Assembly (NCBI GenBank): GCA_000720535.1
Contig: JOAZ01000011.1
Span: 62,001 to 126,000 of the forward strand
DNA length: 64,000 bases
Reading direction: 5' to 3'
Source: Streptomyces halstedii
GTDB lineage: Bacteria > Actinomycetota > Actinomycetes > Streptomycetales > Streptomycetaceae
The first letter of the stretch is position 1, and each line of letters begins with the position of its first letter. A program made the position numbers and the translations under genes. Shown here one piece after another: positions 15,363 through 24,508 of this stretch. The notes under the pieces were generated by a model. It ran no database searches and had not been told where the DNA came from. It was given only the letters and a program-made list of their open reading frames with translations.

Positions 15363-18300
15363 TCACTCCAGGAGGTCTGCGTACGCCCCCAGGGCCAGTG
15401 CGATGTCGGCCTGGGCCCAGAACCGGTGGTAGGTGAAGACGGGGGCGGCGCCGCCGTCCAGGTAGGCCTGCACCTTGGGCCAGTTCGGGTCGTCCTGGTA
15501 GAAGGAGCGGATGGAGACGAACGTCGAGTCCTGGTCGACGGTGTCGCCGTTGGGCATGGCGCCGGTCCAGCCGCCGGGGACGTAGACCGGGTCGTCGAAC
15601 CGGTTGTAGTCGGCGCGTGTCTCGGGCACCGCGACACCGGCGTCGTCCTGGTAGTGCTGCCACATGCCGTCGAGCAGCGCCTCGGCGGTGGCCTTGGCGT
15701 CCGCGTCACCGGACTTGGCGGCGTAGTAGGTCAGTGTCCGGGCGTAGGCGCCGGCCACCCCGACGTCGTTGGTGTAGTCGGCGACCGTGACGTGGAGCCC
15801 CGCGTTGGAGCCGGGGTTCGACGCGTTCCAGGTGTCGGGCGCGCCGGACCACTGGAGGGTGGACGGCATGAGGTAGGTGCCGTCCGGGTTGACGGTCGTC
15901 TCGGACAGGGCCCAGTCGACCCACTTGTCGAGTACGGCCTTCGCCTGGGCGTCGCCCGACTCGTGGTAGTACTCGGCGACGCGCTCCATGGACCACGCCT
16001 GGAAGCCGAACCACTGGTTAGACGGCGGGTCGTGGTAGACGGGCTTCTCGTCGTAGTACATGCCGTGGAAGGTCGGTGTGCCGGCCGGGGGCTGGGCGTA
16101 GCTGCCCTTCCAGCTGTTGGTCGCGCCGCCCGCGATGGCGCCCTCGTCGGACTGAAGCCACTGGTAGAAGTCCAGTTGCCGGTCGAGGCTCTTGGCCCAG
16201 TCCTGCTGTCCGGTGGCCGACTTGGGCTTGAGGTCGGCGACCGAGCTCAGCGCGTAGGCCGCCATCGGGTTCTGGTATCCGCCGTGGGCGTGGCTGGAAC
16301 CGATCCGCCAGGCCCAGCCGGCGGAGGTGTCGGTGGCTCCGCCCCAGGCGTAGTACCAGGACATCAGGTAGTGGGAGCTGTCCTTGCCGGAGCCGGCCGG
16401 GCAGGTGGTCGGACCGACGCAGTCACCGATCTTCTTGAAGTACTTGTCGAACATGGAGTAGCGCAGGTAGTCGCCCATCTTCGCCGCCTTGCCGACGGTG
16501 CCGGCGACCTCCGCCGACTTCCCCTGCTCCTTCGCCCAGACGTCGGCCCAGTAGGCGGCCTGCACGGCACGGGCGTCGGCGTCGGGGGCGTTGGTGAACT
16601 TCCACTGCTTGGCGTACGAGGAGTCCCCGGTGAACAGGTCGAGGTAGCCGTTGGCCCCGCCGTACGTGAAGTTGTCGCAGGTCGGGTGGGTGACGGTCTC
16701 CCAGACCGACTCCTGCGGCCCGCGCTGGAAGGTGTTGATGTAGGACGGCCCGGTCTGGGTGGGTCCGGCCGCGCACGTGCCGGGCGAGTTCCCGTATCCG
16801 TAGACGTTGTCGACGTCCTGGATCCAGTGCATGCCGTAGATGTCGTCGGTGCCGTACGCGCTCTTCAGCTCGGCCGCGATCGGGTCGGAGCCGGAGGAGA
16901 CCGAGCCGTCCAGGACCGCGGGGTACTCGTTCGGGGTGTCGTGCTCGGGCGCGTAGGTGGCCGGCTTGGACGCGTCGTAGTACGCGTTGGTGGGCTGGTC
17001 GGCGTGGGTGGGGATCATGTACGTCTCCATGGTGTCCCACGCACCGTTGAACCTGGTCCAGTCGCCGGTGATCTTGCCGTACATCGCCTGGAGCCAGATC
17101 AGGTAGCTGTACGCCTCCGATGTGGTCTCGTGCCCGTGGTCGGGGGCCTCGACGATCAGCGTCTCGACGGAGTGGTAGGGGATGCCCTCCGGTGAGAAGT
17201 AGCCGTTCGCCGGGTCGGTGACCTTTCCGTAGAGGTCGAGGAAGCGGGCGTCGTACTCCTTGGCCCCCGCCAGCTGGGTGACGGTGACCTCGGCCTTGCC
17301 GTGCCCGGGGGCCGAGACGGTGAAGGTGGCCGCCCCGGTGCCCGACCCGTCGGCCGAGACGGTCACCTTCTGGGGCGTGGACCAGTTGGCCGGGGTGAAG
17401 GTGAGGCTCGCTCCGCCGGTGACGCTCAGCCCGGTGTTGCCGGCGGTCCGGGCGACCGAGGCGGTCACGTTCGACGCGGGCGCGGTGGACAGCGACACGT
17501 TGAAGGTTCCGGACTTGCCTTGCTGGACGCCGAGTTGGGCGGGTGTCGCGACGACGGCGGGGCCGGCGGCGACGGTGATGCCGGCGGGCGGGGACTCCGC
17601 GGAGGCGCCGAGGCTGTCGTAGGCCCTGGCGTACACGGAGTGGCTGCCGGCCGAGAGGCCCTGGGCGGTGTAGCTGTACGGGGACGTGGTGTCGGTGCCG
17701 AGCAGGGTCGTGTTGTCGTAGAACTCGACCTTGCTGATCGTCGCCCCGTCCGCGGCCGCGGCGGTGGCCGCCAGCGGGACCGGGTCCCCGGCGGTGAAGA
17801 CGGCGCCGGCGGCCGGAGAGGTGAGGACGGCGATCGGCGGCTGGTGGGCCCCCGCGCAGACCGTGCCGTTGACGGCGAAGGCGGTCGGATCGGTGTTGGT
17901 ACCGCTGTACGTGAACTGCGCGCCGGCCGTGACGGCTTGACCGGCGGCGACCGTGCCGTTCCAGTCGGCGTTCTTGACGGTGACGGTCTTGCCGGACTGG
18001 GACCAGACGCCACTCCAGCCGCTGGTGAGCTGCTGGTTCCCGGCGTAGTCGTAGGTCAGGGTCCAGCCGTCGATGGCTCCGGATCCCCGGTTGGTGAGGG
18101 TGAGTTCGGTGGTGAAGCCCGAACCCCAGTCATTGGCCTTGTAGTCGACGCTGCACGCGACGGCCGCGGCCTGGGCCGGGGTGCCCGCGGCGGCGGTCAT
18201 CCCCAGGGGGAGGGCCAGGGCTGCCACGAGGGCGGTCCACAGACGTCTGGGCCCGGCGCCGGTTCGGCCGGATCTGATTCTGGAGGGTCTGGTCCTGAAA

Positions 18301-18374
18301 GATCTGGTTCCGGGGGGTCCGGTTCTGCCGGGTCTTCCCGGTAACCAACTTCTTCGTGCGCCGGCCGATGGCAT
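15363..18374 (-). CDS. secreted GH48 exo-cellulase with CBM2
   Basis: A 1003-residue reducing-end cellobiohydrolase. It begins with an unusually long Arg-rich n-region (about 1-43) and a hydrophobic signal core (44-60, cut near AQAAA at 71). A CBM2 cellulose-binding module (about 74-175, opening CSVDYKAND and closing at a second cysteine) follows. Two beta-sandwich modules come next (about 178-270 and 272-365), then the GH48 catalytic domain (about 370-1003). The [19 protein letters not shown] stretch holds the family's catalytic-acid glutamate. AGGAGG lies 8 nt before the ATG at 18372-18374, so a start ten codons upstream is not used. It is divergent from the GH6 gene, and its promoter overlaps a perfect CebR box. 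Confidence 0.95.
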   Translation of the reverse strand: MPSAGARRSWLPGRPGRTGPPGTRSFRTRPSRIRSGRTGAGPRRLWTALVAALALPLGMTAAAGTPAQAAAVACSVDYKANDWGSGFTTELTLTNRGSGAIDGWTLTYDYAGNQQLTSGWSGVWSQSGKTVTVKNADWNGTVAAGQAVTAGAQFTYSGTNTDPTAFAVNGTVCAGAHQPPIAVLTSPAAGAVFTAGDPVPLAATAAAADGATISKVEFYDNTTLLGTDTTSPYSYTAQGLSAGSHSVYARAYDSLGASAESPPAGITVAAGPAVVATPAQLGVQQGKSGTFNVSLSTAPASNVTASVARTAGNTGLSVTGGASLTFTPANWSTPQKVTVSADGSGTGAATFTVSAPGHGKAEVTVTQLAGAKEYDARFLDLYGKVTDPANGYFSPEGIPYHSVETLIVEAPDHGHETTSEAYSYLIWLQAMYGKITGDWTRFNGAWDTMETYMIPTHADQPTNAYYDASKPATYAPEHDTPNEYPAVLDGSVSSGSDPIAAELKSAYGTDDIYGMHWIQDVDNVYGYGNSPGTCAAGPTQTGPSYINTFQRGPQESVWETVTHPTCDNFTYGGANGYLDLFTGDSSYAKQWKFTNAPDADARAVQAAYWADVWAKEQGKSAEVAGTVGKAAKMGDYLRYSMFDKYFKKIGDCVGPTTCPAGSGKDSSHYLMSWYYAWGGATDTSAGWAWRIGSSHAHGGYQNPMAAYALSSVADLKPKSATGQQDWAKSLDRQLDFYQWLQSDEGAIAGGATNSWKGSYAQPPAGTPTFHGMYYDEKPVYHDPPSNQWFGFQAWSMERVAEYYHESGDAQAKAVLDKWVDWALSETTVNPDGTYLMPSTLQWSGAPDTWNASNPGSNAGLHVTVADYTNDVGVAGAYARTLTYYAAKSGDADAKATAEALLDGMWQHYQDDAGVAVPETRADYNRFDDPVYVPGGWTGAMPNGDTVDQDSTFVSIRSFYQDDPNWPKVQAYLDGGAAPVFTYHRFWAQADIALALGAYADLLE
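18256..18330 (-). repeat. 15-bp pseudo-repeats coding the Arg-rich leader of the GH48 protein
   Basis: Five degenerate 15-bp units (starts 18256, 18271, 18286, 18301, 18316), for example GATCTGATTCTGGAG and GGTCTGGTCCTGAAA. They encode five-residue units such as [20 protein letters not shown] and SGRTG, which extend the n-region of the GH48 signal peptide. Confidence 0.7.
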
Positions 18375-18441
18375 GCGCGGTACCTCCTGGCGGCTCGGAG
18401 ACATGGGGGGGTGTGCGGGCTGAGCACAAGCCTTGAACCAG

Positions 18442-18455
18442 TGGGAGCGCTCCCA
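18442..18455. promoter_or_regulatory. CebR operator, perfect (GH48 promoter)
   Basis: TGGGAGCGCTCCCA, the exact known operator of CebR, the cellobiose-responsive LacI-family repressor of Streptomyces. It lies 68 bp upstream of the GH48 start and directly abuts the -10 element, so bound repressor would block RNA polymerase. Confidence 0.92.
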
Positions 18456-18483
18456 GAATGGGGACGAGGAAAAAGAGAGTCAA
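18455..18483 (-). promoter_or_regulatory. GH48 promoter (-35 TTGACT, -10 CATTCT)
   Basis: On the minus strand, TTGACT (18483-18478), a 17-bp spacer, and CATTCT (18460-18455). The last T of the -10 is the first base of the CebR box. The layout matches the divergent promoter base for base. Confidence 0.6.
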
Positions 18484-18548
18484 GAGACTTGAAGAGTCGA
18501 ATTATTTCGACAACATGACTTGGGAACGGGTGTGTTGACCGACGAGAC

Positions 18549-18577
18549 TTGACGCTCTACGGTCAAGCCACACCAGT
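18549..18577 (+). promoter_or_regulatory. promoter reading toward GH6 (-35 TTGACG, -10 ACCAGT)
   Basis: TTGACG (18549-18554), a 17-bp spacer, and ACCAGT (18572-18577), whose last T begins the second CebR box. The -10 is weak by itself. Its exact geometric match to the GH48 promoter makes it credible. Confidence 0.5.
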
Positions 18578-18590
18578 GGGAGCGGTTCCA
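18577..18590. promoter_or_regulatory. CebR-like operator, two mismatches (GH6 side)
   Basis: TGGGAGCGGTTCCA differs from the CebR consensus at two positions of the right half. It is placed on the plus-strand promoter exactly as the perfect box is placed on the GH48 promoter. Confidence 0.75.
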
Positions 18591-19318
18591 CCAGTCGACG
18601 TGCCGTAGGGGGCACGCCGGGCCTGTAAGGAGTCGCTCATGCGACACCCGCACGTTTCGCACCCCGCACCAGCTGCTCCCACGAGCAGTGCCCGCCACGG
18701 CCGGCCCCGCCGCCGTCCCCGTGGCGGCACCCCCGGATCCGCCCCCGTACACACGGTGGAACGACCGTGCCGTGCGCCCCGGGACGGCGGCTTCGCGGTG
18801 CCGGTGACAACGGCGCCTTCCACCCGGCGTACCCACGCTCGACGGCACGCCGCGCAAGGCGGGTCCTTTCCGGGACCCGGACCGATCCGGCCGATCAGGC
18901 CGGCAAGAACGCCCCACCGCTCGTATCCCCGACCGAGGAGTGCCCGGCTGACCTGGACCCACAGATCCGCAGTACGCGGGGAAGTACACCATCACGAGGA
19001 ATCGGGCCCGCCGGCGGGCGGCACCAGCCGCCCAGGGACCGCGGTCCCACCGCCGCCCGGCATGCCCCTCAGACCGACGTCCGTGCGAGCGAGCACCGCC
19101 GGACCGTCCGCGCTCAGCCGCCCCACCGCCGAATTCCCCCTCGCCCAGAGCGAGTTCGGCACAGATACCTGAGAACGGACCCATCTGTCCCGGAGGGGCC
19201 CGGCCCAGGCACCACTCCACGGGCCCTTCCCCGATCAGCGACCACGACGGAACCCACCGTACGGAATCGGGCCGCGTGACCACCGCGCGCCCTCGACCAC
19301 TGAGGAAACGGAATTCGT
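18591..19318 (+). other. long leader before the GH6 gene, with a doubtful 177-codon frame
   Basis: If transcription begins at the CebR-controlled promoter, about 730 nt precede the GH6 start. A frame at 18639-19172 has a good TAAGGAG 6 nt before its ATG, but its product (MRHPHVSHPAPAAPTSSARHG onward) is Pro/Arg/Thr-rich without fold. Its third-position GC is only moderate, unlike genuine genes here. It may be a short leader peptide, a decayed gene or a chance frame. No transposon ends or riboswitch were recognised. Confidence 0.4.
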
Positions 19319-21070
19319 ATGAGCCGCACGAGCCGCACCACCCTGCGCCGATCCCGGACAGCACTGATAGCGGCGGGAGCACTCGTCGCCGCAGCCGCGG
19401 GCTCCGCCGCCGCGGCCGCCCCCTTCGCGGCCTCCGCCGCCGCCGCGACCGGCTGCACCGTGGACTACAAGATCGAGAACCAGTGGAACGGCGGACTCAC
19501 CGCTGCCGTGAACGTCACCAACAACGGTGCCCCTGTGACCAGTTGGCAGCTCCAGTGGACCTTCAACGGCGGTGAGCAGGTCAGCCAGGGATGGAACGCC
19601 ACCATCTCGCAGAGCGGCTCGGCCGTCACCGCGAAGGACGCCGGATACAACGGGACCCTGGCCACCGGCGCCTCGGCCTCCTTCGGATTCAACGCGACCG
19701 GGAACGGCAACAGCACCGTGCCCGCGACGTTCAAGCTGAACGGCGTCACCTGCAACGGCGACACCACGGGTCCGACCGATCCCACGGACCCGACCGACCC
19801 CACCGACCCGCCCGCGGGCAACCGTGTGGACAACCCCTACCAGGGCGCCAAGGTCTACGTGAACCCGGAGTGGTCGGCCAACGCCGCCGCCGAACCGGGC
19901 GGCAGCCGGGTGGCGAACCAGCCGACCGGCGTCTGGCTGGACCGTATCGCCGCCATCGAGGGCGCCAACGGTTCGATGGGGCTGCGCGAGCACCTCGACG
20001 AGGCCCTCACCCAGAAGGGCTCGGGCGAACTCGTCGTCCAGCTCGTCATCTACGACCTGCCCGGACGCGACTGCGCGGCCCTGGCGTCCAACGGCGAGCT
20101 CGGCCCCACCGAGATCGGCCGCTACAAGACCGAGTACATCGACCCGATCGCGGCGATCGTCGCCGACCCGAAGTACGCCGGTCTGCGCATCGTCACCACG
20201 GTCGAGATCGACTCGCTGCCGAACCTCGTCACCAACGCCGGCGGCCGCGAGACCGCCACTCCGGCCTGTGACGTCATGAAGGCCAACGGCAACTACGTCA
20301 AGGGCGTCGGCTACGCGCTCAACAAGCTCGGCGACGCGCCGAACGTCTACAACTACATCGACGCGGGGCACCACGGCTGGATCGGCTGGGACGACAACTT
20401 CGGCGCCTCCGCCCAGATCTTCCACGAGGCCGCGACCGCGGAGGGCGCGACCGTCAACGACGTGCACGGCTTCATCACCAACACGGCCAACTACAGTGCT
20501 CTGAAGGAGCAGAACTTCTCGATCAACGACTCCGTCAACGGGACCTCCGTGCGGGAGTCGAAGTGGGTCGACTGGAACCGCTACACGGACGAGCTGTCCT
20601 TCGCGCAGGCCTTCCGCAACGAGCTGGTCTCGGTCGGATTCAACTCCGGCATCGGCATGCTCATCGACACCTCGCGCAACGGCTGGGGCGGCTCCGCCCG
20701 GCCGAGCGGACCGGGTGCGACCACCAGCGTCGACACCTACGTGGACGGCGGGCGCTACGACCGCCGCATCCACCTCGGCAACTGGTGCAACCAGGCCGGA
20801 GCGGGTCTCGGCGAACGGCCGAAGGCCGCCCCCGAGCCCGGGATCGACGCGTACGTCTGGATGAAGCCTCCGGGGGAGTCCGACGGTTCGAGCAGCGAGA
20901 TCCCGAACGACGAGGGCAAGGGATTCGACCGGATGTGCGACCCGACGTACACCGGTAACCCGCGCAACAACAACAACCCGTCGGGCGCGCTGGGTGGCGC
21001 TCCCGTCTCCGGGAAGTGGTTCTCCGCCCAGTTCCAGGAGCTCATGAAGAACGCCTACCCGGCGCTCTAG
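19319..21070 (+). CDS. secreted GH6 cellobiohydrolase with N-terminal CBM2
   Basis: A 583-residue non-reducing-end exo-cellulase. A signal peptide with twin Arg-containing n-region covers 1-43. A CBM2 module (about 46-145) runs from CTVDYKIENQWNGG to CNGD. A Thr-Asp-Pro repeat linker (about 148-163) follows, then the GH6 domain (about 165-583). In the domain, YDLPGRDCAALASNGE carries the conserved catalytic-acid region, VYNYIDAGHHGWIGWDDN is family-typical and DAYVWMKPPGESDG lines the tunnel end. GAGGAA precedes the ATG. Together with GH48 it attacks cellulose from both chain ends. The stop shares a CTAG with the stop of the converging VanZ gene. Confidence 0.95.
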   Translation: MSRTSRTTLRRSRTALIAAGALVAAAAGSAAAAAPFAASAAAATGCTVDYKIENQWNGGLTAAVNVTNNGAPVTSWQLQWTFNGGEQVSQGWNATISQSGSAVTAKDAGYNGTLATGASASFGFNATGNGNSTVPATFKLNGVTCNGDTTGPTDPTDPTDPTDPPAGNRVDNPYQGAKVYVNPEWSANAAAEPGGSRVANQPTGVWLDRIAAIEGANGSMGLREHLDEALTQKGSGELVVQLVIYDLPGRDCAALASNGELGPTEIGRYKTEYIDPIAAIVADPKYAGLRIVTTVEIDSLPNLVTNAGGRETATPACDVMKANGNYVKGVGYALNKLGDAPNVYNYIDAGHHGWIGWDDNFGASAQIFHEAATAEGATVNDVHGFITNTANYSALKEQNFSINDSVNGTSVRESKWVDWNRYTDELSFAQAFRNELVSVGFNSGIGMLIDTSRNGWGGSARPSGPGATTSVDTYVDGGRYDRRIHLGNWCNQAGAGLGERPKAAPEPGIDAYVWMKPPGESDGSSSEIPNDEGKGFDRMCDPTYTGNPRNNNNPSGALGGAPVSGKWFSAQFQELMKNAYPAL

Positions 21071-21696
21071 GCACCACGTCCGTCCGATCCGGGCGCTCCC
21101 CCGCCCGGTCCGGACCGGCCGCCGCGCCACTTCTTGGCCAGGGCGCGTCCGCGTGTGGTCCGCGCGGGCGCGCTCCGGCGCGGGGCGGGCGTCGGCTCGT
21201 CCGCCGGTTCGTCCGCCAGCGCGTGGTAGCGGTGGCTGATCCGCCGGCCGATCAGGACATATCCCAGCAGGGCCCCGGCCGTGTTGAGGATCACGTCGTC
21301 CACGTCGAAGGCGCGTCCCACCACGAGCGCGCCCTGGACGAGCTCGACGACCGTGATGACCAGCGCGGTCAGCAGGACCATCCGGATCATCCGCAGCCGG
21401 CGCGGCACCAGGACCGGAAGCAGCAGCCCGAACGGCATGCCGAGCAGGAGGTTGCCGCCGGCCTGCTTGCACGCGGCGAGGAACGTGTAGTCCTCCGCGT
21501 ACTGCCGCAGCGACCGGCCCGGCCGCAGGTTGGAGGTCACGAGGTCCTCCGAGGCCGGTGACGGGGTCAGGGTCACCTTCGCCAGCGCGACCGAGAACAC
21601 CACCAGACCCAGGAACGCCACCGCGAGCACCGCGGCCCGCAGCAGAAGGCGTCCGGGATTCGAGCGTCGTGCGCGGGGCCTGCGCTCTGCGTCCAT
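21067..21696 (-). CDS. VanZ-family membrane protein
   Basis: A 209-residue integral membrane protein of the VanZ-like family. Hydrophobic segments fall at about residues 18-36, 75-95, 100-122 and 134-150. The conserved acidic pattern appears as LLTALVITVVELVQG and FDVDDVILNTAGALLGY, the family hallmark. VanZ itself gives low-level teicoplanin resistance in enterococci, but the role of most Streptomyces homologues is unknown. The C-terminal tail is basic and Pro-rich. ATG at 21694-21696 is chosen because upstream sequence is Arg-rich and without membrane character. It is divergent from the TPR gene and overlaps the GH6 stop by four bases. Confidence 0.85.
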   Translation of the reverse strand: MDAERRPRARRSNPGRLLLRAAVLAVAFLGLVVFSVALAKVTLTPSPASEDLVTSNLRPGRSLRQYAEDYTFLAACKQAGGNLLLGMPFGLLLPVLVPRRLRMIRMVLLTALVITVVELVQGALVVGRAFDVDDVILNTAGALLGYVLIGRRISHRYHALADEPADEPTPAPRRSAPARTTRGRALAKKWRGGRSGPGGGAPGSDGRGA

Positions 21697-21757
21697 GGAC
21701 CACGTCTTCCCGGGTCCACCGCGACCACACCCCACGGCGGGATGCGACGATGTGCGC

Positions 21758-22258
21758 ATGAGTGCTCGAACCAAGGACGACCTGCTCGCCGAGGCCGTGC
21801 GGCTGCGCGAACAGGGCCACCCGGAGCAGGCCAGGGAACGTCTGCTCTCCCTCACGGCGTCCTTCCCCGACGCGGCCGACGTCGCCTACCAGACCGCGTG
21901 GGTCCACGACGTGCTCGGGCTGGAGGCCGAGGCGGTTCCGTACTACGAGCGGAGCCTCCAGGGGAACGGTCTGAGCGAGGAGGACCGCCGGGGAGCACTG
22001 CTGGGTCTCGGCAGCACCTACCGGGTGCTGGGCAGGTTCGGCCAGGCCACCGAGACGCTGCGCCGCGGGGTCGCGGAGTTCCCGGACGACGGGGCGCTGC
22101 GCACGTTCCTCTCCATGGCGCTGTTCAACACGGGTGACCACCACGAGGCGATGCGGATCCTGCTGTGCCTGGTCGCCTCGACGAGCGGCAGCCCGGAGGT
22201 GCGGCGGTACCGGCCGGCCATCGAGCACTACGCGGCGGATCTGACCCGGACCATGTGA
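21758..22258 (+). CDS. tetratricopeptide-repeat protein
   Basis: A 166-residue soluble helical protein. TPR-like helix pairs can be traced: EAVRLREQGHPEQARERLLSL, AYQTAWVHDVLGLEAEAVPYY, ALLGLGSTYRVLGRFGQATETL, then FLSMALFNTGDHHEAMRILL. Such small TPR proteins act as binding scaffolds; the partner is unknown. No clear ribosome site precedes the ATG at 21758. It lies 61 bp from the divergent VanZ gene and is followed by a small hairpin. Confidence 0.82.
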   Translation: MSARTKDDLLAEAVRLREQGHPEQARERLLSLTASFPDAADVAYQTAWVHDVLGLEAEAVPYYERSLQGNGLSEEDRRGALLGLGSTYRVLGRFGQATETLRRGVAEFPDDGALRTFLSMALFNTGDHHEAMRILLCLVASTSGSPEVRRYRPAIEHYAADLTRTM

Positions 22259-22261
22259 AAG

Positions 22262-22278
22262 CCCCGACCGGATCGGGG
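22262..22278. terminator. small terminator hairpin
   Basis: CCCCGA / TCGGGG stem with a 5-nt loop, 4 bp after the TPR gene stop. Confidence 0.45.
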
Positions 22279-22469
22279 GAATCCAGCCGGGGCGGCTCAG
22301 GCGCGGGGTCGGTGACGGTCACCCGCCGGCGGGCGTCGGCCCGCTCCTCCCCACGTATAGATGAACGATAAACCACTAGGACCCGTTCCCGGGAATCCGT
22401 GCGGGCTCATGTGATCCACACCACGACGACCTGGGGCGACGTCCGTGCGGCCACCGCGCGGCCCGTGAC

Positions 22470-22634
22470 TCAGCGGGCCTCGCGGAACAGCACGTGCTGC
22501 CCGGCGACCGGGTCGAACTTGCGCAGCTCCAGACGGTCGGGGCTGTTGCGCCGGTTCTTACGTGTGGCGTAGGTGTGGCCGGTTCCCGCCGTCGACCGGA
22601 GGAGTACGACGGGCCTGATCTCGCTGCGTGCCAT
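22470..22634 (-). CDS. rpmG: 50S ribosomal protein bL33, zinc-independent (C-minus) paralogue
   Basis: A 54-residue bL33 ([19 protein letters not shown] opening, [20 protein letters not shown]). The two CxxC zinc-binding pairs of the housekeeping type are replaced, here by RSTAG and DPVAG. Such C-minus copies substitute for the zinc form under zinc starvation and are normally repressed by Zur in Streptomyces. GGAGGT lies 3 nt before the ATG at 22632-22634. A partial Zur-box-like sequence lies about 42 bp upstream. It is isolated here from other zinc-regulated ribosomal genes. Confidence 0.92.
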   Translation of the reverse strand: MARSEIRPVVLLRSTAGTGHTYATRKNRRNSPDRLELRKFDPVAGQHVLFREAR

Positions 22635-22675
22635 GGGACCTCCAGACATGGGTCCGACGACCCGTCCGATGGGGA

Positions 22676-22690
22676 TGGGTGTCGTTTTCA
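22676..22690 (-). promoter_or_regulatory. possible Zur box upstream of the C-minus bL33 gene
   Basis: On the minus strand the sequence TGAAAACGACACCCA matches the left half and centre of the actinobacterial Zur box (TGAAAATGATTTTCA type), but the right half is poor. The position upstream of a C-minus ribosomal protein gene raises its credibility. Confidence 0.45.
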
Positions 22691-22691
22691 T

Positions 22692-23014
22692 ACACCCGCC
22701 ACAACGCCGGGGCGCGCGTCGTCATTCCCGCCGCCTCCTGCTCCGCATATGCCCTGGTCCTCGGCCGTGTGCGCCGTGCGGGAGCCGCACACGCGGGCGC
22801 GCGCACCGCGGCTCACGCCGGGTGGCTTGCGTCAACTCGCCGACGGAAGCAAGGGTGTTCGGCGTGCCGTCGCCCCGTCCCGCCGAAGGCATATGCCAGA
22901 AGCAATACTCGGTCGAGTGTTGCCAAATCCCTTACGGGTCCCCCCGGCCTGTGCGACAGTCGTGTCCGGTCCACCCCACGAACCGGCCGTGCCGTGTCTG
23001 TATCGGAGTACGAG
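22692..23014. other. divergent intergenic region
   Basis: About 320 bp between the bL33 gene and the SpoIIE-type gene. It contains the palindrome GGCATATGCC (22888-22897) and presumably both promoters. No further gene was seen. Confidence 0.45.
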
Positions 23015-24448
23015 ATGCCGTCCCATCTGTTCGCGGACCGCCCGGCCCCAGGGCCGCCCGAGCGGACGACCGTCGACGCCCTGATCAGCCGCACCCGGCG
23101 GCTGCGGGGAGACGTCGCCGCGGTACGGCGGGACACCTCCGTACCGGACGCGGACGATCCCCAGCTGCGCTGGCGGCACGCCCTCTGCGAGCTGGCCGTG
23201 AACCAGCTCGACGACCTCGGCACCCAGCTGGGACAGCTCAGGGACGGAGTCCCGGAGCAGCCTGCCGGGTGCCCGGCGGACGGGACCGTACGGCCGGCCG
23301 ACGCCGGGCCCGAGCGGGGCTCGCTGCTCAGCAGGGTCGGCAGCGCCGAGTGGAATCTGCTCACGGACGAGGTCAGCTGGTCCGACGAGCTCTACGCGAT
23401 CTTCGGCAGGGAGCCCGGGGCGGGGGCGCTCTCCCTGGACGAGCTCCCCTCCGTGCTCCTCGCCGAGGACCAGCCGGTGCTGACCGCGATGGTCACGGAC
23501 TGCCTGGTGGACGGCAGCCGGATAGACGGCGAGATCCGCATCCTGCTCCCCGACGGACGGATGCGGACCCTGCACATGATGGGCGAGCCCGTACTCGACG
23601 CCGACGGCTGCACCGCTTCCATGTGGGCGGTCCTGCGCGACGTCAGCAGGCTCAGACGCAGCCGGCACCAGGTGGACCAGACCCGCTCCGCGCTCCGGAG
23701 CCAGGAACACCGCGCCAGGACGGAACGGCGCATGGCCGTGGAACTGCACGAGGCCGTGCTGCCGCCCTGGCGGGGTACGCGGCCACCCTCGGCACAGGGG
23801 CCCGACGGCCTGGACGTGGCAGCCCACCACCTCCCCGCGGATTCGGCCGACCGGATCGGCGGTGACTGGTACGACGCTCTGCGCCTGCCGGACGGCGGAA
23901 CACTCCTCACGGTCGGGGATCTGACCGGCCACGGGGTCCTGGCGACCTCGGGCATGGCGACACTGCTCGGGGCCCTGCGCGCGATGGCCGTCGCCGGCAT
24001 CGAACCAGGACCGGTGCTCGGCCATCTCAACGAGTTGATCCAGTGCTCCGCGCGGCCCGCCCTGGCGAGCGCCCTGTGCTGCCGCTTCGATCCGGCGACC
24101 GGCGGACTCGTCTGGGCCCAGGCGGGCCATCCCGCGCCGCTGCTCTTCCGCGACGGCGTGGGGCGTCCGCTTCCGGCGCCGGACGGGGTACTGCTCGGTG
24201 CGGCCTCCGGCGTCGCCTACGAGCAGGACCAGGTGGCCCTGCTGCCCGGCGACGTACTGATGTTGCACACCGAGGGACTGACGCGCCGGAGCGACGGGGG
24301 CGCCGGCCCGGAAGCACTCCTGGATCTGGCCCCGCGATTCGCCCGGGCCGGGACGGCACAGGACTGCCTTCGCACGGTCGTCGCGGAGTTCGGTGGTACC
24401 GGACGGCTGGACGACGCGTGTGTGCTGGTGGCCCGCGTCGAGGCCTGA
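23015..24448 (+). CDS. PAS-domain PP2C/SpoIIE-type protein phosphatase
   Basis: A 477-residue cytoplasmic signalling protein. After a helical N-terminal region (about 20-80) a PAS-like sensor spans about 100-215, with SRVGSAEWNLLTDEVSWSDELYAIFG and FLVDG/GEIRILLPDGRMRTLHMMGEP style features. A helical connector follows. The SpoIIE/RsbU phosphatase domain (about 260-477) shows IGGDWYDALRLPDGGTLL and GDLTGHGVLATSGM with the metal-binding aspartates, then AGHPAPLLFRDG. Such proteins dephosphorylate anti-anti-sigma factors in stress or development control; the Streptomyces set is large and the partner is not identifiable. GGAG precedes the ATG. Confidence 0.9.
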   Translation: MPSHLFADRPAPGPPERTTVDALISRTRRLRGDVAAVRRDTSVPDADDPQLRWRHALCELAVNQLDDLGTQLGQLRDGVPEQPAGCPADGTVRPADAGPERGSLLSRVGSAEWNLLTDEVSWSDELYAIFGREPGAGALSLDELPSVLLAEDQPVLTAMVTDCLVDGSRIDGEIRILLPDGRMRTLHMMGEPVLDADGCTASMWAVLRDVSRLRRSRHQVDQTRSALRSQEHRARTERRMAVELHEAVLPPWRGTRPPSAQGPDGLDVAAHHLPADSADRIGGDWYDALRLPDGGTLLTVGDLTGHGVLATSGMATLLGALRAMAVAGIEPGPVLGHLNELIQCSARPALASALCCRFDPATGGLVWAQAGHPAPLLFRDGVGRPLPAPDGVLLGAASGVAYEQDQVALLPGDVLMLHTEGLTRRSDGGAGPEALLDLAPRFARAGTAQDCLRTVVAEFGGTGRLDDACVLVARVEA

Positions 24449-24508
24449 GACATCGCCCGACGGCGGGGCGCCGACGGGTCGGCAGGTCCGACGCGGCGGT
24501 GGGGGACG

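Noticed and set aside
15288-17195. 635-codon open frame antisense to the GH48 gene
   Set aside because: It is Gly/Val/Arg-rich shadow of a long GC-rich gene; the GH48 frame has clear domains and motifs.
18639-19172. 177-codon gene between the CebR promoter and GH6
   Set aside because: Despite a good ribosome site, codon third-position GC is low for this genome and the product has no fold-like pattern; kept only as a question about the leader.
19235-22228. 997-codon minus-strand open frame across the GH6 gene
   Set aside because: It is the antisense shadow of GH6 and its neighbours, with no recognisable domain.
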